64,000 nt of DNA from positions 62,001-126,000 of the forward strand of contig JAFYHG010000022.1 of NCBI GenBank assembly GCA_017539265.1. Direction: 5' to 3'. The stretch is from Alphaproteobacteria bacterium. GTDB taxonomy: Bacteria > Pseudomonadota > Alphaproteobacteria > CAAHEQ01 > UBA3637. A model generated the notes under the pieces. It searched no databases. It saw only the letters and a list, made by a program, of their open reading frames with translations, and had not been told where the DNA came from. Position numbers and translations under genes: made by a program. Within the stretch, counting starts at the first letter, position 1, and every line of letters starts with the position of its first letter. Of this stretch, positions 63,848-64,000 are shown in pieces.

Positions 63848-64000
63848 ATGAAAAAACATATTTTATTCGGATTATTCACCGCCGGCCTGCTGTTCAGCGG
63901 TTTGGCTCAGGCAGATTTTTACGCCGGCGCCGGTATCGGGGCCAGTTTCAACGGCGGCAGTTCTTCCAACGGCGAACACGCGGTTAAGTTCAAAAATTCA
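63848..64000 (+). CDS. Outer-membrane protein, N-terminal part (cut by window edge)
   Basis: The first 51 codons encode a signal peptide (MKKHILFGLFTAGLLFSGLAQ) and then DFYAGAGIGASFNGGSSSNG, typical of the first strand of small outer-membrane beta-barrels of the OmpA/OmpW type. AGAAAGGAAATCATC before the ATG is a good ribosome site, and a TGACAA/TATGTT pair upstream could be the promoter. The rest lies beyond the window. Confidence 0.75.
   Translation, partial: MKKHILFGLFTAGLLFSGLAQADFYAGAGIGASFNGGSSSNGEHAVKFKNS

Overview
This 64 kb window is a chromosomal segment of an alphaproteobacterium. The evidence is the tRNA-Trp/secE/nusG/rplKAJL/rpoB cluster together with several families that are largely alphaproteobacterial: GapR (DUF2312), TrcR (DUF1013), DUF4167, DUF3126 and the FYDLN-acid protein. 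A bifunctional AdhE (acetyl-CoA to ethanol), a large autotransporter, a Cys-rich prepilin-like protein and other Cys-rich or low-complexity secreted proteins suggest a fermentative, host-associated lineage, perhaps one of the uncultured gut alphaproteobacteria. That placement is inference; no 16S gene is present. Base composition looks moderate, with lower-GC patches around the fast-evolving membrane proteins (by eye, not computed).

Layout. 1-4133 (minus): one transcription unit from a strong sigma70-type promoter through tRNA-Trp, secE, nusG, rplK, rplA, rplJ and rplL into rpoB, with hairpins before rplJ and before rpoB. 4218-9569: a membrane glycosyltransferase-like protein, a membrane protein, a MORN-type protein, and the LOG-mlaA-mlaC unit for outer-membrane lipid asymmetry. 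9669-17025 (plus): a secreted protein, a degenerate two-domain ClpB-like AAA+ protein with an acidic Pro-rich tail, mutY, rpsA, a FYDLN protein and AlgH. 17037-25033: argS, a rodZ-like gene whose N-terminus lies in another frame across an A7 run, prfA, prmC, then a three-gene unit of a zeta-like P-loop protein, an APH-like kinase and a membrane protein. 25164-34006: adhE, an S41-like protein, the recG unit, SRP RNA and dnaX with an A9 run. 34049-42318: prepilin-like protein, uvrA, GT2 and MFS genes, ndk, rbfA, truB. 42315-49223: an autotransporter followed by two tandem paralogous membrane proteins, then metA. 49220-53904: atpA-atpG-atpD-atpC, in which AtpA carries an N-terminal domain resembling the C-terminal half of the delta/OSCP subunit. 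53956-64000: a SixA-like phosphatase, a YgjP-like metallopeptidase, tRNA-Glu with a duplicated and interrupted 3' end, several unknowns including a Cys-rich repeat protein, dusA, and the trcR-gapR-(Q/P-rich secreted)-DUF4167-membrane protein unit. The last feature is a truncated outer-membrane protein.

The most unusual signals are the delta-alpha fusion in F1-ATPase with a divergent gamma subunit; the ClpB-like protein that has lost its D1 Walker B residues, the D2 pore-loop tyrosine, the N-domain and the M-domain; two poly-A frameshift candidates (rodZ-like and dnaX); and the tRNA-Glu tail duplication. Most promoters I could read have -35 and -10 hexamers exactly 17 bp apart. No stretch longer than 300 bases lacks a gene.
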